A program made the translations under genes and the position numbers. This document shows positions 16,319 to 24,402 of a stretch of 64,000 bases of DNA, piece after piece. Numbering within the stretch: the stretch's first letter is position 1; each line of letters opens with the position of its first letter. Below the pieces are notes generated by a model that was given only the letters and a program-made list of their open reading frames with translations, had not been told where the DNA came from and did not search any database. The DNA is from Acidovorax sp. A1169 (GTDB lineage: Bacteria > Pseudomonadota > Gammaproteobacteria > Burkholderiales > Burkholderiaceae_C): NCBI RefSeq assembly GCF_030704685.1, contig NZ_JAUZDX010000010.1, positions 154,670 to 218,669 on the forward strand, read 5' to 3'.

Positions 16319-17793
16319 CCACGGCGCCCCACCGCATCCAGGCAGGCTACCTGCCGGGGCTGCACGCTGCCGAGGTCGATTGGCAGGTGCTGCGCTTTGT
16401 GCAGGGCGACCAGGCGCTCGAAGTCGAGGTGCCGGTGCTGTCCGCGGCGCAGATGGATGCGCTCGCAGCGCGCGTGCGGCACGCCAGCGCCAGGCACCTG
16501 AAAACCATGGCGGTGTCGGAGATCATTGCCGTCATCGACCAGGCCATCGCCCGCCTGCTGGACCGGAGCGACCCCTACCGCCAGCAGGCCGAGGCGTATC
16601 TGCCCGTGGTCAGCGGCTATGACCGCGACATGGTGCGGCTGGGGCTCACCGGCTTCTTCAAGACCTTTCGCGCAGCGCAACTGCACCGCTTTGTGGCTGA
16701 GGATTTTGCCAACCCCAAGGTGCTCGACTGCTTCCAGCCCACGCCCAAGGGCGGCGCGGTGCGCGCCTTCGGCCCCGATCTGCTGGTGCACAACTGGGCC
16801 GGCAACGTGCCCGCGCTGGCGCTGTGGAGCATGGTCTGCGGCCTGCTGGTCAAGGCCGGCAACATCGGCAAGCTGCCGAGTGCCGAGCCCCTGTTCGCCG
16901 GCTGGTTCGCAAACCTGCTGGCCGAGGTGCACCCGCCCATCGCCGATTGTTTTGCGGTCGTCTGGTGGCGCGGCGCAGGCGACGACGGCGCCTCTGCCCT
17001 CTATGCCCAGGCCGACACGGTGCTGGCCTATGGCGGCAACGAGGCGCTGGACGCGATCCGGCAGCGCCTGCCGGTCACCACGCGGTTTTTGCCCCACGGG
17101 CACAAGCTGGGCTTTGGTGTCGTCAGCGCCACGGCGCTCGATACGCTGAAGGCGCCCGCCCTGGCGCGGCTGGCCGCGTGGGATGTGATGCGCTACGACC
17201 AGCAGGGCTGCTATTCGCCGCATATCTTTTATGTGCAGCGGGGCGGGGCGGTGTCGCCGCGTGCCTTTGCTGGCTACCTGGCCGGCGAGCTGGCCAACCT
17301 GCACCGGCGCTTTCCGCGCCGGCCGCTGCCGGTCGAGGATTCCGCCGCCGTGGCCAAGTGGCAGCAGGGGGTGGAATGGAAGGCGCTGTCTGCCTCGGCG
17401 ACTGAATCTGCCGTTCAGCTGATCGGCCCGCCCTCGGCCGCGTGGAGCGTGGCCTACAGCGACACGCTGCAGCTCCTGGCGCCCACCGCGATGCAGCGCA
17501 CCATCCAGGTGGTGGGCGTGGACGCGCTCGACGATGTGGTGCCCGTGGTGGCGCCGCACAGCCGGTTTCTGCAGACCGCAGGCATCGCCGCTGCGCCGGC
17601 CGAGCTGTACCGCTTGGCCGGGCTGCTGGGCGCGGTGGGGGTCACGCGCATCAGCGCCATCGGTGCCATGAGCGCGCCCGAGGCCGGCTGGCACCACGAT
17701 GGCCGCTTCAATCTGCTCGACCTGGTGCGCATGACCGAGATCGAGCAGTCCGCCGAGTTGGCGGCCGAACCACTGGCCCCTTATGCGGATTGA
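16315..17793 (+). CDS. LuxC-like acyl reductase
   Basis: A 492-residue protein of the LuxC/acyl-CoA reductase family, started at the ATG that overlaps the LuxE-like stop. His-Asn-Trp-Ala-Gly-Asn-Val-Pro is the nucleotide-binding region, and Cys299 in Gln-Gln-Gly-Cys-Tyr-Ser-Pro is the expected catalytic thiol that takes the acyl group before NADPH reduction to the aldehyde. With the LuxE-like protein it makes a carboxylic-acid reductase pair. Co-regulation with an importer and an SDR by TPP points to a substrate linked to thiamin; that link is inference. Confidence 0.88.
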   Translation: MTTAPHRIQAGYLPGLHAAEVDWQVLRFVQGDQALEVEVPVLSAAQMDALAARVRHASARHLKTMAVSEIIAVIDQAIARLLDRSDPYRQQAEAYLPVVSGYDRDMVRLGLTGFFKTFRAAQLHRFVAEDFANPKVLDCFQPTPKGGAVRAFGPDLLVHNWAGNVPALALWSMVCGLLVKAGNIGKLPSAEPLFAGWFANLLAEVHPPIADCFAVVWWRGAGDDGASALYAQADTVLAYGGNEALDAIRQRLPVTTRFLPHGHKLGFGVVSATALDTLKAPALARLAAWDVMRYDQQGCYSPHIFYVQRGGAVSPRAFAGYLAGELANLHRRFPRRPLPVEDSAAVAKWQQGVEWKALSASATESAVQLIGPPSAAWSVAYSDTLQLLAPTAMQRTIQVVGVDALDDVVPVVAPHSRFLQTAGIAAAPAELYRLAGLLGAVGVTRISAIGAMSAPEAGWHHDGRFNLLDLVRMTEIEQSAELAAEPLAPYAD

Positions 17794-17802
17794 GTGCACG
17801 CC

Positions 17803-18549
17803 ATGAGCTTTCTTGCCATTGAGCAGGTGGTCTTCACCTACCCGGGCCGGCCGCCGGTGGTGGATGGCATCGACTGGCACATGCAGGCCGGCGAGTTCCA
17901 TTGCCTGGTGGGCCGCAGCGGCTGTGGCAAGACCACGCTGCTGCAGCTGGCTGCCGGCCTGCTGCGGCCGCAGTCGGGCCGCGTGCTGCTGCGCGGCCAG
18001 GAGCTGCTGGCGCCCGGGCCGCAGCTGGGCTTCATGTTCCAGGCGCCAACCCTGCTCGACTGGCAGCGCGTCATCGACAACGTGCTGCTGCCCGTATCGC
18101 TGCAGCGCCGCCCCGGGGCGGGCGATGTGGAGCGCGCCAAGGCGCTGCTGGACCAGCTGGGCCTGGCCGCGCATGCGCAGCACTACCCGCGGCATTTGTC
18201 CGGCGGGCAGCAAAGCCGTGTGGCGCTGGCGCGCGCGCTGGTGCTCGAGCCCGCGCTGCTGCTGCTCGACGAGCCGTTTGCCGCACTCGACGCCATCACC
18301 CGCGCAGAGCTGCAAGACGACCTGCTGCACACCTGCCGCCAGCGCGGCACCACGGTGCTGTTCGTCACGCACGACATCAACGAGGCGGTGTACCTGGGCG
18401 ACCGCATCGCCGTGATGCATGCCGGCCGCATCGTGGACGACATCCGCATCGACCTGCCTGGCCCGCACGTGCAGGCCATGCGCGACGAGGCACCGTTCAA
18501 CCGCTATTGCGCGCAGGTGCGCAAGAGCATGGATGGGGTTGCCGCATGA
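17803..18549 (+). CDS. ABC importer ATPase (nitrate/sulfonate/thiamin-precursor type)
   Basis: A 248-residue ATPase started at MSFLAIEQVV, 9 bp after the LuxC-like stop. Walker A is Gly-Arg-Ser-Gly-Cys-Gly-Lys-Thr-Thr, the signature is Leu-Ser-Gly-Gly-Gln-Gln, Walker B is Leu-Leu-Leu-Leu-Asp-Glu-Pro, and the switch His is in Val-Thr-His-Asp. The type is that of SsuB/TauB/ThiZ ATPases. It overlaps the permease gene by 4 bp, so ATPase, permease and binding protein form one importer. Confidence 0.93.
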   Translation: MSFLAIEQVVFTYPGRPPVVDGIDWHMQAGEFHCLVGRSGCGKTTLLQLAAGLLRPQSGRVLLRGQELLAPGPQLGFMFQAPTLLDWQRVIDNVLLPVSLQRRPGAGDVERAKALLDQLGLAAHAQHYPRHLSGGQQSRVALARALVLEPALLLLDEPFAALDAITRAELQDDLLHTCRQRGTTVLFVTHDINEAVYLGDRIAVMHAGRIVDDIRIDLPGPHVQAMRDEAPFNRYCAQVRKSMDGVAA

Positions 18550-19313
18550 AGCTGAGCAACTTGCAAGCCCGGCTCCTCTCCGCTGCGCTGCTGCTGGTGT
18601 TGCTGGCGGCGTGGGAGTTGGCTGTGCGCCGCTCCGGGCTGTCGGCGCTGGTGCTGCCTGCGCCGTCCTCGGTGGCCGCCGCGCTGTGGAACGGGGTGGC
18701 TACCGGCTATTTCTGGCCCCACATCCGGGCCACGGTGTCGGCGCTTGTGCTGGGGCTGGTGGGTGGCGGTGTGGCCGGCCTGCTGATGGGCATGGCCCTG
18801 GCCGAATCGACCCTGCTCGAACGCGTGTTCAGGCCCTACGTGGTGGTCAGCCAGGTGGTGCCCAAGCTGGCGCTGGCGCCCCTGTTCGTTCTGTGGTTCG
18901 GCTTTGGCATCGCGCCCACGGCGCTGATCACGGGGCTGATCTGCTTTTTTCCGCTGATGGAGAACACGCTCACGGGCCTCAAGCACGTGGACCCGCAGCG
19001 ACTGCAACTGTTTCGCATGCTGGGCGCCACGCGCTGGCAGACGCTGCTGCGGCTCAAGCTGCCCGTGGGGCTGCCCGCCATTCTGGCGGGCCTGCGCATG
19101 GCCGTGGTGCTGGCGCTGGTCGGCGCCGTCGTCGGCGAATTCATCGGCGCCAGCCAGGGGCTGGGCGCCGTGGTCATCGCCTCTCAGGGAATGATGGACA
19201 CCGCCCTGATGTTCGCCGCGCTCTTTCTCATCGCCCTTATCGGGCTGGTGCTATACCAGGCCACGCTGCTGCTGGAGCGCCGGCTTCTGACCCCTTACCT
19301 CGACAACCCTTGA
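18546..19313 (+). CDS. ABC importer permease
   Basis: A 255-residue inner-membrane protein with six predicted helices and the EAA-type coupling loop (near Phe-Arg-Met-Leu-Gly-Ala-Thr-Arg-Trp-Gln-Thr-Leu). It belongs to the SsuC/TauC/ThiX-like permeases that carry sulfonates, nitrate or pyrimidine precursors. Start and stop positions interlock with its neighbours (ATGA with the ATPase; 5 bp before the binding protein). Confidence 0.92.
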   Translation: MKLSNLQARLLSAALLLVLLAAWELAVRRSGLSALVLPAPSSVAAALWNGVATGYFWPHIRATVSALVLGLVGGGVAGLLMGMALAESTLLERVFRPYVVVSQVVPKLALAPLFVLWFGFGIAPTALITGLICFFPLMENTLTGLKHVDPQRLQLFRMLGATRWQTLLRLKLPVGLPAILAGLRMAVVLALVGAVVGEFIGASQGLGAVVIASQGMMDTALMFAALFLIALIGLVLYQATLLLERRLLTPYLDNP

Positions 19314-19318
19314 TTGCC

Positions 19319-20329
19319 ATGAACCGCTTTACCCACCCCATGCCCATCTCCCGCCGCACCGTGCTCGGCGCATCCGCAGGTTTGGTGGCCTTGCCCTTCG
19401 CCGGCCTGGCCACTGCGCAGTCCAAGGGCAAGATCACCGTCGGGGGCTGGAGCAAGCCCATCAGCGAAATCACCAACCTGCTCGCCGAGCCCGACAAGGG
19501 CTTCTTCAAGGCCCAGGGTGTCGAGCTGGGCTACGCGCCCGGGGCCGGCGGTGGCGACGCCATCCGCAACATGCTCAGCGGCCAGGCCGACGTGGCGTTC
19601 ACCGACCCCGGCTCTTTCTTCACCGCGCTGGACAAGGGCGAAAAGCTCACCGCCATCTATGACATCTATCCGCAGAACGTGTTCAACGTGGTCTCGCTCA
19701 AATCCGCCAACATCCACAAGCCGGCGGACTTGAAGGGCAAGAAGATCGGCGTGTACAGCCTGGCCAGCGGCACGCGGCAGAACCTGCTGGTGATGCTGCA
19801 CCAGGCGGGGCTCAAGGAGTCGGACGTGACCATCGTCGTCACCGGCCTGCTCAACTTCGCGCCGCTGCTGCAGGGCCAGGTCGACGCCACGGCCGCCACC
19901 GACACTGGCCTGGTGGTGGGCCAGCGCAAGGGCATCGGCGAGGTCAACGTGATGCAGGTGCGCGACTACCTGAACGTGTCGAGCGACCTCTTCGTGGTGC
20001 GCGACGAGACGCTTCCGCAGAAGAAGGAGCTGCTGCGCGCCTTCCTCAAGGGCTACCGCGACAGCGCTGCCTGGATGATCGCCAACCCCGAGGAGGCCGC
20101 GACCCTGGCCGTCAAGTACGCCATCGACGGCACGCAGCGCGACATCAACCTGGAGGTGATCCGCCTGCGCAATGCCTCGTCGATGCCGTCCGCTGCGGGC
20201 GGCAAGCTGGGCGCCTTCAACCTCGACTCTCTGCAGAAGGCCGCCGACGCCTACCGCGCGCTGGGCCTGGTGCAGCGCCAGATCAAGGTGGCAGACGTGG
20301 TCGACACCAGCCTGCTGCCGGTGGCGTGA
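19319..20329 (+). CDS. ABC importer substrate-binding protein, NMT1/THI5-like
   Basis: A 336-residue exported protein. The N-terminus has Arg-Arg-Thr-Val-Leu-Gly and a hydrophobic stretch ending near Thr-Ala-Gln, a Tat- or Sec-like signal. The mature part has the NMT1/THI5 two-lobe pattern (Gly-Phe-Phe-Lys-Ala-Gln-Gly-Val-Glu-Leu, Gly-Gly-Asp-Ala, Gly-Gln-Ala-Asp-Val-Ala-Phe). This fold includes ThiY, which binds a thiamin pyrimidine precursor, but also alkanesulfonate and nitrate binders, so family alone does not fix the ligand. The TPP riboswitch makes a thiamin-related ligand the best guess. Confidence 0.9.
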   Translation: MNRFTHPMPISRRTVLGASAGLVALPFAGLATAQSKGKITVGGWSKPISEITNLLAEPDKGFFKAQGVELGYAPGAGGGDAIRNMLSGQADVAFTDPGSFFTALDKGEKLTAIYDIYPQNVFNVVSLKSANIHKPADLKGKKIGVYSLASGTRQNLLVMLHQAGLKESDVTIVVTGLLNFAPLLQGQVDATAATDTGLVVGQRKGIGEVNVMQVRDYLNVSSDLFVVRDETLPQKKELLRAFLKGYRDSAAWMIANPEEAATLAVKYAIDGTQRDINLEVIRLRNASSMPSAAGGKLGAFNLDSLQKAADAYRALGLVQRQIKVADVVDTSLLPVA

Positions 20330-20351
20330 AGACTTCAAGGGAGAACAGGCC

Positions 20352-21119
20352 ATGAAGTTCCAGGGCAAGGTGGTGCTGGTCACCGGGGCCAGCCGGGGCA
20401 TTGGTGCCGCGATCGCGACGGCGTTTGCGCAGGAGGGGGCGACGGTGGCCATCAACCACCTGTCCAACGACGCAGCCGCCGCCCAGGTCGTAGCAGCCTG
20501 CCGGGCCGCCGGTGGCGATGCCTGGGCCGCAAAGGCCGATGTAGCGTCGGCGCCTGCGGTGCAGGCCATGGTCGATGCGGTCGTGCGCGAGCTCGGCCCC
20601 ATCGACATCGTGGTGAACAACGCCTTTCGGCCCTACGCCTTCGACCCCCAGCGCCGCACCCTGTTCGACGACCTGAACTGGAGCGACTACCAGGCGCAGT
20701 TCGACGGTGCAGTGGGTGGCGCCTTCAACGTGTGCCGCGCGGTGCTGCCGCTGTTTCGCCAGCGGGCGCAGGGCGCCATCGTCAACATCGCCAGCAACCT
20801 GGTGGAGCACCCTGTCGTAGCCTACCACGACTACACCACCGCAAAGGCCTCGCTGGTGGCCTTCAGCCGCAACCTGGCCACCGAACTCGGGCCCCTGGGC
20901 ATCCGCGTGAACTGCGTGGCCCCCGGGCTCGTCTACCCCACGCAGGCCAGCGAATCCACGAAGGAGTCGTTTCGCGAATCGCTGATGGCGGCCACGCCGC
21001 TGCGGCGCATCGCCCGGCCCGAAGATATCGCCGGACCCGTGCTCTTCCTGGCCTCGGACTGGGCTGGGTTCATGACCGGGCAGGTGCTGTTTGTGGATGG
21101 CGGGTTGGTGATGCGGTAG
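20352..21119 (+). CDS. Short-chain dehydrogenase/reductase, last gene of the TPP-controlled operon
   Basis: A 255-residue classical SDR, started at MKFQGKVVLV behind AAGGGAGAA. Thr-Gly-Ala-Ser-Arg-Gly-Ile-Gly binds the cofactor, Asn-Asn-Ala follows, and the active site has Ser in Asn-Ile-Ala-Ser with Tyr-Thr-Thr-Ala-Lys. It is 22 bp after the binding-protein gene and on the same transcript. Such enzymes can reduce an aldehyde to an alcohol, the step that would follow the LuxE/LuxC reaction; this assignment is inferred. Confidence 0.9.
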   Translation: MKFQGKVVLVTGASRGIGAAIATAFAQEGATVAINHLSNDAAAAQVVAACRAAGGDAWAAKADVASAPAVQAMVDAVVRELGPIDIVVNNAFRPYAFDPQRRTLFDDLNWSDYQAQFDGAVGGAFNVCRAVLPLFRQRAQGAIVNIASNLVEHPVVAYHDYTTAKASLVAFSRNLATELGPLGIRVNCVAPGLVYPTQASESTKESFRESLMAATPLRRIARPEDIAGPVLFLASDWAGFMTGQVLFVDGGLVMR

Positions 21120-21137
21120 GCGCAGTGTGAGGAGCGG

Positions 21138-22136
21138 TCATGAGCGGTTTGAATCTGGCACCAGCAGAATCTTCCCCACACTCAGCCCCGTCTCCATGCG
21201 CCGGTGCGCCCCGGTCGCATCCTCCAGCGGATACGTGCTGTCGATCACCGGGCGCAGCGTGCCATCGGCCAGCGCGCCCAGCCAGCGCTGGGCAAAGCGC
21301 TGCGTCATGGCCTGCTTGACCTCGGGCGGGCGCGACTTCATCACGGTGCCGTAGATCTGCAGGTGGCGGTAGAGCAGCACGTCGATGGGTAGCTGGGCGC
21401 CTTCGGTCGCGCCGCCGAGCAGGCCCACGACCGTCATGCGCCCGCCCACTGCCAGCGAGCGCACGTTGCGCTCCAGGTAGGGGCCGCCGATGAAATCGAT
21501 CACCACGTCCACGCCCTTGCCGCCGGTCTGGTCGGCCACCACGGCCTGGAAGTCCTCGCTGCGGTAGTCGATGAACACATCGGCGCCCAAGCCCAGCACG
21601 GCGTCGCGCTTGTCGGCGCTGGCGGTGGCGAACACGCGCGCGCCGGCGGCATGGGCCAGTTGCACCGCAGCCGAGCCCACACCGCCTGCGGCAGCGTGGA
21701 TCAGCACCGACTCGCCGGCCTGCAGGCGCGCCAGGTGGAACATGGCTTCGTGCGCGGTGACGAAGACCTCGGCCACGGCGCCGGCCTGCAGCAGCGACAG
21801 GTTCTGCGGCACACGCATGGCCATGCGGTGGTCGATGCGCGAATACTCGGCATACGCTCCTCCCCCCACGATGCCCATCACGCGGTCGCCCACGGCAAAG
21901 CCCTGCACCTCGGGGCCCACCTCGGCCACGGTGCCGGCGACCTCCAGGCCCATCAGATCCGAATCGCCGAAGTAGGCGCGGCCATAGGCGCCCTTGCGGT
22001 GCGACAGGTCGGCGCGGTTCACGCCGATGGCGGCGTTGTGCACCAGCAGGTCGTGCGGGCGCACTTCAGGGCGGGCAACTTCGCGGGCCACGAGGACTTC
22101 GGGGCCGCCGAACTGGTCGAAGACGATGGCTTGCAT
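21138..22136 (-). CDS. Quinone oxidoreductase-like MDR family reductase
   Basis: Start at MQAIVFDQFG (332 residues); the frame continues upstream but into the LysR promoter region. It is a zinc-free medium-chain reductase of the QOR/CurA type: Asn-Arg-Ala-Asp in the N-terminal domain and Ala-Ala-Gly-Gly-Val-Gly-Ser in the NADPH-binding Rossmann part. It likely reduces quinones or enones. Divergent from the LysR gene, which probably regulates it; convergent with the TPP operon, 18 bp apart. Confidence 0.9.
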   Translation of the reverse strand: MQAIVFDQFGGPEVLVAREVARPEVRPHDLLVHNAAIGVNRADLSHRKGAYGRAYFGDSDLMGLEVAGTVAEVGPEVQGFAVGDRVMGIVGGGAYAEYSRIDHRMAMRVPQNLSLLQAGAVAEVFVTAHEAMFHLARLQAGESVLIHAAAGGVGSAAVQLAHAAGARVFATASADKRDAVLGLGADVFIDYRSEDFQAVVADQTGGKGVDVVIDFIGGPYLERNVRSLAVGGRMTVVGLLGGATEGAQLPIDVLLYRHLQIYGTVMKSRPPEVKQAMTQRFAQRWLGALADGTLRPVIDSTYPLEDATGAHRRMETGLSVGKILLVPDSNRS

Positions 22137-22224
22137 GGTGGGTTTCCTTTTTTCAGATCCAGTGATGGTGCACAGCTTAGGTCGGAAAGGTGCTTGTGAA
22201 ATGCAGCGTTTTTGCTGCCCAGTG

Positions 22225-22238
22225 ATGCAAAATTGCAT
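22225..22238. promoter_or_regulatory. Perfect inverted repeat before the LysR gene
   Basis: ATGCAA and TTGCAT face each other across AA, ending three bases before the LysR start codon, in the intergenic gap shared with the oxidoreductase gene. Likely a LysR autoregulatory site; it would also cover the ribosome site. Confidence 0.45.
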
Positions 22239-22241
22239 TGC

Positions 22242-23126
22242 ATGAACTGGGACGACACGCGCATCTTTCTCGCACTGACCCGCTCGCCCTCGCTGCGTGC
22301 CGCAGCGCGCAGCCTGGGCGTGGACCAGGCCACGGTGGGCCGGCGCCTGCAGGCGCTGGAGGCAGAACTGGGCGCCACGCTCTTTCTGCGCGCCAAGGGC
22401 GGCTACCTGCTCACTGCGGCGGGCGAGGCGGCGCTGGGCGCGGCCCGGCGCATGGAGGCGGCGGCGCTGGACCTGCGCACCCGCATCGAGGGGCAGGACG
22501 AGAGCCACTCAGGCCTGGTGCGCGTCACAAGTTCGGATTCGATTGCCATGGACTTCCTGCTGCCCGCCATCGAGCGGCTGCAGCAGCGCTGGCCCGGCAT
22601 CCGCGTGGACCTGGAGGTGTCCACCCAGGTGCTCAGCCTGAGCCGCCGGCAGGCCGACATCGCCTTTCGAAACGTGCGCCCCGATGCGCCCGACCTGGTG
22701 GTGCGGCGCGTGGCCTCGTGGTCGGTGGGGCTGTTTGCCAGCGCGGCGTATCTGGAGCGCTTTGGCATGCCCGTGCCTGACGACGAACTGCGCGGCCACC
22801 ATCTTGTGGCCTATGGCCCGACCCTGGAGCAGCGGCCGTTCCCCACGGCGGCCCAGGTGCCAGCCCGCCAGGCCCGCATCGCCATGGCGGTCAACTCCGG
22901 CCTGTTGGTGCGCAAGGCGGTGGCCGCCGGCATCGGCCTGGGCGAGATGCCGGTGCACCTGGGCGAGCGCGAGGGCTTGGTGCGCATCTGGCCCGAGCGG
23001 CGGCGCGCCAACGACCATGAAGTTTGGCTGGTGATGCACCCCGACCTGCAGCGCACGGCCCGGGTGCGGGCGACGGCGGAGTTTCTGTCGCAGGCGCTGG
23101 GGCAGAGCCTGTCTGAAATGGGGTGA
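22242..23126 (+). CDS. LysR-family transcriptional regulator
   Basis: A 294-residue LysR protein starting MNWDDTRIFL. The HTH (about 1-60) carries Ser-Leu-Arg-Ala-Ala-Ala-Arg-Ser-Leu-Gly-Val-Asp-Gln-Ala-Thr-Val-Gly-Arg-Arg-Leu; the effector domain follows. This subgroup (Asn-Trp-Asp-Asp-Thr-Arg start) often regulates an adjacent oxidoreductase, here the divergent MDR gene. Confidence 0.9.
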   Translation: MNWDDTRIFLALTRSPSLRAAARSLGVDQATVGRRLQALEAELGATLFLRAKGGYLLTAAGEAALGAARRMEAAALDLRTRIEGQDESHSGLVRVTSSDSIAMDFLLPAIERLQQRWPGIRVDLEVSTQVLSLSRRQADIAFRNVRPDAPDLVVRRVASWSVGLFASAAYLERFGMPVPDDELRGHHLVAYGPTLEQRPFPTAAQVPARQARIAMAVNSGLLVRKAVAAGIGLGEMPVHLGEREGLVRIWPERRRANDHEVWLVMHPDLQRTARVRATAEFLSQALGQSLSEMG

Positions 23127-23127
23127 G

Positions 23128-23190
23128 GGACAGGTGCGTATTTCGGCTTTCCTGGACATCCGGTTCGGCGCCGTTGACACCGAGTTCGGC
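23128..23190. repeat. Three short spaced repeats, possible IS21-type end remnant
   Basis: GGACA, TGGACA and TGACAC each precede (T/G)TTCGGC by a few bases, at roughly 22-26-bp intervals. IS21-family ends carry several transposase-binding repeats of similar design. No transposase gene is present. It begins right after the LysR stop and before the first MITE copy. Confidence 0.35.
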
Positions 23191-23270
23191 ACCGCGAGCG
23201 GATGGCAGTAGATGGCCGGCTAAACCATCGCTGAGGAACCGTTGGGGCGGTGGACTAGACTTCCGTGATC

Positions 23271-23427
23271 GGCCGAGGCTGTGTGAAAACGTCGATAGAC
23301 GACTCTTGCAGGGGTACTGCAACCATTGCTCGTATCGAGATCGTGCGTTGTAGGGCGATATGAGCGGTCCATTTCTGAGCGGATCGTCAAACCGAGGGCC
23401 CACGCGCGTTTTCACACAGCCTCGGCC
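23271..23427. mobile_element. MITE-like palindromic element, copy 1
   Basis: A 157-bp element with perfect 21-bp terminal inverted repeats; the inner 17 bases read GAGGCTGTGTGAAAACG. It has no coding capacity. A second copy about 1.5 kb away has the same orientation, with two substitutions and one indel by eye. Such elements are moved in trans by a related transposase. No obvious target duplication flanks this copy. Confidence 0.8.
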
Positions 23428-23478
23428 AGAAGCGGAAGTTCAGCTGTGCTATCCAACAGACTGACTGGCAACACCTAT

Positions 23479-23763
23479 ATGCAGCTTCTATTCGAGATCG
23501 AAGACGTTTTTGATATTGGCGGTCGAGGTTGCGTGCTGGTGCCAGGCGTGCCGTATGAGCTTGGACAGAATGTGAAGCTTGGCGCGCAACTTCTCATCAT
23601 TGCGCCCGCTGGCGAGGAGACTCGAACAAGCATCCAGGGTTTTGAGATGATCAACCGCGGACGGCCCATGAATCACGCACCCTTTTCCGTTCCCCGCTCG
23701 GTGAAGAAAGAGAGCCTGCCCGTCGGCTCAAAGGTGTATCTCCTCGACGCCAGCGACGTATAA
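23479..23763 (+). CDS. Small beta-rich protein with elongation-factor-Tu-domain-2-like pattern
   Basis: Start at MQLLFEIEDV (94 residues), inside the MITE-flanked segment. Phe-Glu-Ile-Glu-Asp-Val-Phe-Asp-Ile-Gly-Gly-Arg-Gly and later Thr-Ser-Ile-Gln-Gly-Phe-Glu-Met recall the beta-barrel of EF-Tu domain 2, a pattern seen in stand-alone small proteins of unknown role. Base composition is lower in GC than the chromosome around it, which fits transfer. A strong hairpin follows its stop. Confidence 0.65.
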   Translation: MQLLFEIEDVFDIGGRGCVLVPGVPYELGQNVKLGAQLLIIAPAGEETRTSIQGFEMINRGRPMNHAPFSVPRSVKKESLPVGSKVYLLDASDV

Positions 23764-23903
23764 CGGCCAGAAGCAGCCGTTGGCGAATCGTTAAACGGCT
23801 GCTCAAATTCTGATCAAAGTAGTGCGCTGCGGTCGTTGACCGTCTGATGCACATCAACCGGATGGCGTCTGCCGGTAGATCGTTGTATGTCCGTTTGAGT
23901 CGG

Positions 23904-24230
23904 TCAATCTAGCGCCGCGTGAATTTCGAAGACGAACGGCTTCCCTCGTGAACCAGGCAGCCAGCCCGCCGACAGCGCCTCTAGGATACGAGGCCGAATA
24001 TCGGAGTCAGTCACTTTAGGCCGTTGCCGGTAAGGGACGGATCTGCTTGCAGTTATATCAAAAGGTAGTTCCAACAAAAGAGTTCGCCCTTCAATATCGA
24101 CGGAACATACTTCGATAGAAAGACCTTTCCATCCTTCCATCGAAGACCATTGAGGCTCGCGCCGGACAGTCCAGCTGTAGCGAACTCCTCCGACTTCGAC
24201 GATTCTTTGTACTGGGCGACGAGTTTGCAT
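23904..24230 (-). CDS. Unknown small protein, MITE-flanked cargo
   Basis: Start at MQTRRPVQRI (108 residues); upstream codons in the same frame have non-protein composition and overlap the divergent neighbour. The protein has Tyr-Ser-Trp-Thr-Val-Arg-Arg, Leu-Leu-Leu-Glu-Leu-Pro-Phe-Asp and Ala-Gly-Trp-Leu-Pro-Gly-Ser-Arg-Gly-Lys-Pro-Phe, the look of a compact beta protein found as an orphan in cassettes and islands. Lower GC than flanking chromosome. Function unknown. Confidence 0.6.
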   Translation of the reverse strand: MQTRRPVQRIVEVGGVRYSWTVRREPQWSSMEGWKGLSIEVCSVDIEGRTLLLELPFDITASRSVPYRQRPKVTDSDIRPRILEALSAGWLPGSRGKPFVFEIHAALD

Positions 24231-24402
24231 GGAATTACTGTAGCTCACAGACCGGGCGCTTTCATGAGAACGACTGACTTTCGGAGACCGAGAAAACGTA
24301 CCGCAGGCCGCTTTGGATATCGATGCGCAACTTCTGCTTTGGGCCCGTGACTGCCGCTGATACGATGGCAGCCATCGGCCACAACCGGACATTGGATGCA
24401 CC

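Noticed and set aside
15230..17793. A bioluminescence (lux) operon
   Set aside because: LuxE- and LuxC-like genes are present, but no luxA, luxB or luxD, and the control element is a TPP riboswitch.
16036..18468. An 810-residue minus-strand frame across the TPP-controlled operon
   Set aside because: It is antisense to the LuxE-, LuxC- and ABC-ATPase-like genes, all with catalytic motifs.
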